DNA from: Streptomyces exfoliatus
GTDB lineage: Bacteria; Actinomycetota; Actinomycetes; Streptomycetales; Streptomycetaceae
DNA: 64,000 nt
Assembly (NCBI RefSeq): GCF_000725545.1
Contig: NZ_JNZP01000001.1
Coordinates: 62,001-126,000, forward strand
Direction: 5' to 3'
Under the pieces are notes generated by a model, which was given only the letters and a program-made list of their open reading frames with translations, ran no database searches and was not told the origin of the DNA. Shown here piece by piece: positions 61,449-64,000 of the stretch (positions are counted from its first letter, which is position 1; every line of letters begins with the position of its first letter). The position numbers and the translations under genes were made by a program.

Positions 61449-62189
61449 TCATCCGCGGCGGCGGGCCTTCCAGATCGCCGCCCCGCCGAGGGCCAGGACG
61501 GCCGCCCCGCCGGCGAGCACGCCGAAGGACGGGCCCCCGCGCTCCTCCCCTGCGGTGGAGGCGGCCGGAGCGGAGGGCGCGGTGGACGCGGCCGACGGCT
61601 TCGAGGCGTCCTCCGCGACCTGCTCGCCGCAGCCCCGCGCCGGGTAGCCGGCGATCCCGCACAGCATGGCCGCGCCGTCGTACCGCAGCGGCTTCGCCAC
61701 CGTGGCGAGCGCCTCCGCGCCCGTCGCGTCCTCGCGGATCTGCGCGCAGCCGACCTCGACCGGCTTCGTCGGCGGGGTCTCGCCGGGCGGTGCGTCGGCC
61801 GGGCCGCCGAAGTCGACGACGACCGCGACCCGCTTGGAGCCGTCCTTCTTCTCCACCGCTCCGCAGATCCCGGTGAAGTCGGGTGCGACGGAGGGCAGGG
61901 AGGTGTCGGCCGTGCCGTTGCTGATCGCGAAGCGGAAGCCGATCACGTCCCCCTCGGCGGGACGGGCCGTCGCCGGGCCCTGCGTGGCGTACGCCCACGG
62001 CGTGCCGCCGGAGCTCTCCCAGAACGACCAGTAGCGGTAGCCGGCGGCCTGCGCCGGAGCCGCCGCGACCGACGTCAGGGTGAGCAGGGCCCCGGCCGCG
62101 GCACCCGCGGCGAGGGCGGCGCGGCTTCTCCCGGCGGCTCTCCCGGCCGCCTTCCCGGCCGCCTTCCCGGCCGCCTTCACGGTCGTCAC
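61449..62189 (-). CDS. Surface protein of the B12 operon, C-terminally anchored
   Basis: 246 aa. Starts with an Ala/Gly/Lys repeat tract (KAAGKAAGKAAGRAAGR) before the signal peptide (LAAGAAAGALLTLTSVAAAPAQA). Mature part begins GYRYWSFWESSGGTPWAYATQGPATARPAEGDVIGFRFAI, contains four cysteines (ICG, VGC, LCG, RGC) and ends with a Ser/Ala linker and TM helix (FGVLAGGAAVLALGGAAIW) plus ARRRG. The 'YWSFW...W.Y...GP....GD' pattern is often next to or fused with alpha/alpha-toroid proteins; possibly the second half of a corrinoid binder. GTG 62189 overlaps the upstream stop (GTGA). Confidence 0.75.
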   Translation of the reverse strand: MTTVKAAGKAAGKAAGRAAGRSRAALAAGAAAGALLTLTSVAAAPAQAAGYRYWSFWESSGGTPWAYATQGPATARPAEGDVIGFRFAISNGTADTSLPSVAPDFTGICGAVEKKDGSKRVAVVVDFGGPADAPPGETPPTKPVEVGCAQIREDATGAEALATVAKPLRYDGAAMLCGIAGYPARGCGEQVAEDASKPSAASTAPSAPAASTAGEERGGPSFGVLAGGAAVLALGGAAIWKARRRG

Positions 62190-63436
62190 TTCTTGCGGCC
62201 GCTCACGAGGAAGCCGATGCCGACGCCGACGACCATGCCGATGCCGATGATCCACCAGACGTCGAAGCCGCGGCCCTCGTCCTCGGTCGTCGAGGACGCG
62301 GAGGTGTCGGGGGCCTTGGGCGCGGGGCCGGTGGCGTTGAGCTGCTCCACCAGGTCCGCCGAACCGAACTCGCGCGGGTCGGTGTCCATCGCGCGGGCGG
62401 CGAGGATCAGCTGCGCGTAGGCGGCGGGGCCGCTCTCCTTCGCCCAGGCGGCGGAGTTCTTCTCCAGCCACTCCAGGGCGGGCTTCGCCTCCTTCGCGGC
62501 GCCGGAGGCGGCGAGCGCGACGACGGCGTCGGCGGTGTTGCCGACGTCGGGCTTCTCGGCGGTGTCGGTGGCGCCCGGCATGGGCGGCAGGGTCAGGTGG
62601 CCGGTCTTCGCGAGGGCCTTCGTCAGGTAGGAGGCGCCGTTCAGCGCGGCCCGGTCGATCGTCGGCTTCGCGAGGTCGGTGCAGGCCGGGGGCTGCTCCG
62701 GGGAGGCCTTGGTGGCGACGACGCTCTTGCCGAGCCCGGCGAGGGTGGCCGCGGCGGTGGCGTCGGCGTTCGCGAGGAGCTTGCCGGACTTGTCCGGCTG
62801 GTACGCGAAGGCGCCCGCGCCGTCCTTGTCCGTGCAGGGCAGCGCGAAGGTGAGGAGCGCGTCGTAGGGCGTACGGCCCTCGGCGGAGGTGAACGAGCCG
62901 GGCTTCACGCCCGTCGCGGCGAGCGCGCCGATGACGACGGACGTCGAGTTGGCGTCGCTGGCGCCGCCGGCGCCGTAGCCCCAGCCGCCGTCCTTGTTCT
63001 GCACGGACCGCAGCCAGTCGCTGCCCGCCTTGACGGCGGCGTCGAGCTTCTCCGGTTCGGCGGCCTGGCGGCGGACGGCGCGGAGCGCCTGCACGGCGAC
63101 GGCGGTGGCGTTGGTGTCGCGCATCGTCTTCGCGTCGCAGGGCTTCGTGACGTCCGCGCGGTACGAGCTGAAGGAACCGTCCTCGCACTGCTGGCCGCGC
63201 AGCCAGTCCACGGCCTGGTCGGCGGGCTGGAAGCCGGTGGCGCGCTGGGCGAGGAAGGCGAGCGACTGGCGCCAGACACCGTCGTACGTCGGGTCCTTCG
63301 TGCCGTAGGGACCGGCCGGGGCCGTGCCGGCCGACGGGGACGGCGAAGGCGCGGCGGTGGCGGCACCGGCTGCTCCGGTGCCGAGCAGGACGGCGGCGGC
63401 GGCGAGCGCGGCGGCGCCGCGGCGGACGGTGTTCAT
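62186..63436 (-). CDS. Prenyltransferase-repeat (alpha/alpha-toroid) surface protein of the B12 operon
   Basis: 416 aa. Signal peptide (AAALAAAAVLLGTGAAGAATA); helical repeats with 'DGVWRQSLAFLAQRATG', 'AVDWLRGQQCEDGSFSS', 'DTNATAVAVQALRAV', 'GSDWLRSVQNKDGGWGYGAGGASDANSTSVVIGALAATG', 'GNTADAVVALAASG'; a C-terminal TM helix (WWIIGIGMVVGVGIGFLV) and GRKK. This fold is that of squalene/terpene cyclases and also of animal intrinsic factor/transcobalamin; a cyclase DxDD motif is not seen. First gene after the cobalamin riboswitch, so a corrinoid-binding role is the best guess. Confidence 0.82.
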   Translation of the reverse strand: MNTVRRGAAALAAAAVLLGTGAAGAATAAPSPSPSAGTAPAGPYGTKDPTYDGVWRQSLAFLAQRATGFQPADQAVDWLRGQQCEDGSFSSYRADVTKPCDAKTMRDTNATAVAVQALRAVRRQAAEPEKLDAAVKAGSDWLRSVQNKDGGWGYGAGGASDANSTSVVIGALAATGVKPGSFTSAEGRTPYDALLTFALPCTDKDGAGAFAYQPDKSGKLLANADATAAATLAGLGKSVVATKASPEQPPACTDLAKPTIDRAALNGASYLTKALAKTGHLTLPPMPGATDTAEKPDVGNTADAVVALAASGAAKEAKPALEWLEKNSAAWAKESGPAAYAQLILAARAMDTDPREFGSADLVEQLNATGPAPKAPDTSASSTTEDEGRGFDVWWIIGIGMVVGVGIGFLVSGRKK

Positions 63437-63489
63437 GGGGCCCTCTCGTGCGGCCGGGCACCGGCACGCCTCAGGGGCACCAGGCTCCG

Positions 63490-63640
63490 GCTCCGTATTC
63501 CTCGACGGTGCCGGCGGTCACGTCCCGGACGGGGCATTCCGACTCGCCGCTCCCCGTGGGGAGACGGCTCACGGTTGCGGGACAGTGCCGGATTCGCACC
63601 GGCTTCCCCCCGTACGGGCATGATGACGACGTGGGCCCAC
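63490..63640 (-). ncRNA. Cobalamin riboswitch
   Basis: On the minus strand the conserved core reads GGAAGCCGGTGCGAATCC (ending at about 63590) followed by GGCACTGTCCCGCAACCGT (to 63571), then GAGTCGGAATG further on (63531-63543). These are the hallmark joining-region and B12-box sequences. It lies 55-200 nt upstream of the prenyltransferase-repeat gene and should shut the operon off when B12 is present. Limits are approximate. Confidence 0.9.
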
Positions 63641-63682
63641 TCTACCGGCCCCCAGGCGCTCCACCCGGGGGTGGGAGGTGCC

Positions 63683-64000
63683 TCACACGGCCACGTACTC
63701 CACGGGGTCCGTGCCCGTCACCGCTTCGGCGCGGCCCAGTTTCACCAGGCGGCGGACGTGGGCCTCGGCCTCGCTGACGGCGATGTTCCGGGAGCCGTAG
63801 GGGATCTGTTCCCAGGGGCGGTTCCACTCCATCCGCTCGGCGAGCTGCCAGGGGGTGAGCGGGGCGGCGAGGAGGCCGAGGAGTCCGGTGAGCCGCTCCT
63901 CGTGGTGGTCGAGGAGCTCGTGGACGCGGCCGGCGGCGTCCGCGAAGGCGTGCTGGTGGGCGGGGAGGACTTCGGCGACGCCGAGGCGCCCGACGCGTTC
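63683..64000 (-). CDS. MBL-fold metallo-hydrolase, C-terminal part (cut by window edge)
   Basis: 106 codons: VLPAHQHAFADAAGRVHELLDHHEERLTGLLGLLAAPLTPWQLAERMEWNRPWEQIPYGSRNIAVSEAEAHVRRLVKLGRAEAVTGTDPVEYVAV. This is the C-terminal end (last metal-ligand region 'LPAHQ' and the winged-helix-like tail) of glyoxalase II-type MBL hydrolases of actinomycetes. The metal motif lies outside the window. Confidence 0.8.
   Translation of the reverse strand, partial: ERVGRLGVAEVLPAHQHAFADAAGRVHELLDHHEERLTGLLGLLAAPLTPWQLAERMEWNRPWEQIPYGSRNIAVSEAEAHVRRLVKLGRAEAVTGTDPVEYVAV

Noticed and set aside
62186..63436. Terpene or squalene cyclase assignment for the toroid protein
   Set aside because: No DxDD motif, and it has a signal peptide plus C-terminal anchor in a B12-riboswitch transport operon.

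Overview
This is a chromosomal segment of a Streptomyces (or a very close actinomycete). The base composition is strongly G+C-rich, GTG starts and GTGA/ATGA gene overlaps are common, and many genes are typical of the genus: a single-chain pyruvate dehydrogenase E1, DUF3052, several TerD proteins, FmdB zinc ribbon, DUF2277, DedA, DoxX, and a B12-riboswitch-controlled ECF transporter. All functions below are read from sequence and memory of families; no database search was run.

Layout. 1-9.5 kb: a DUF4429 gene (cut by the edge), a DUF1023 hydrolase, a TetR/14-TM drug-efflux pair, a secreted I36-type peptidase inhibitor, a potassium channel, aceE and DUF3052. 9.5-19.3 kb: a peroxiredoxin followed by a Ter (tellurite/stress) cluster with two TerD proteins, a DUF475 TerC-like membrane protein, a TerA-like protein and a third TerD with a proline-rich tail. 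Next come the soluble 'Ter biosynthetic' enzymes: an HpcH/HpaI-type C-C lyase, a large phosphoribosyltransferase-TRSP-StiP-PELOTA fusion and a HAD phosphatase, the last two joined by a GTGA overlap. Then an FmdB zinc ribbon and a membrane-anchored coiled-coil protein.

21.2-32.4 kb: an 11.2-kb integrative element in tRNA-Val(TAC), bounded by a 46-bp direct repeat of the tRNA 3' half. It has a tyrosine integrase, only the tail of an excisionase, a large interrupted palindrome, a GntR-controlled operon of tiny genes, and a second GntR gene killed by a stop at codon 7. Two visibly lower-G+C cargo regions carry a RecF/SMC-like ATPase with a C-terminal zinc ribbon and a two-gene cassette (311-aa soluble protein plus membrane protein). 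No FtsK-type TraB or Rep gene is visible, so the element looks like a decayed or minimised AICE carrying possible defence cargo. 32.4-36.6 kb is a variable strip beside the tRNA with remnants, small hypothetical genes, a frameshifted DUF4240 gene and a DUF4231/SLATT protein.

36.6-57.5 kb: ordinary accessory chromosome. It holds a lamin-tail secreted protein, MBL hydrolase, GntR regulator, DUF2277, DedA, DoxX, a secreted HNH nuclease, a HAD phosphatase and a peptidoglycan-binding membrane protein. Further on are a 205-bp MITE, an MFS transporter with a winged-helix-like tail, a GNAT, an MhuD-like haem-degrading enzyme, a serpin, and an O-methyltransferase coupled to DUF2330. A P450 and a FadA5-like thiolase are divergent around a shared operator. 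A nitronate monooxygenase/flavodoxin pair has its own TetR, and a secreted lytic transglycosylase follows.

57.7-63.7 kb: a tightly coupled operon on the minus strand under a cobalamin riboswitch. It encodes an alpha/alpha-toroid (prenyltransferase-repeat) surface protein, a second surface protein, EcfT, a fused double EcfA ATPase and an S component. This is a predicted cobalamin/corrinoid uptake system with surface proteins that resemble a split version of animal intrinsic factor. The window ends in an MBL-fold hydrolase.
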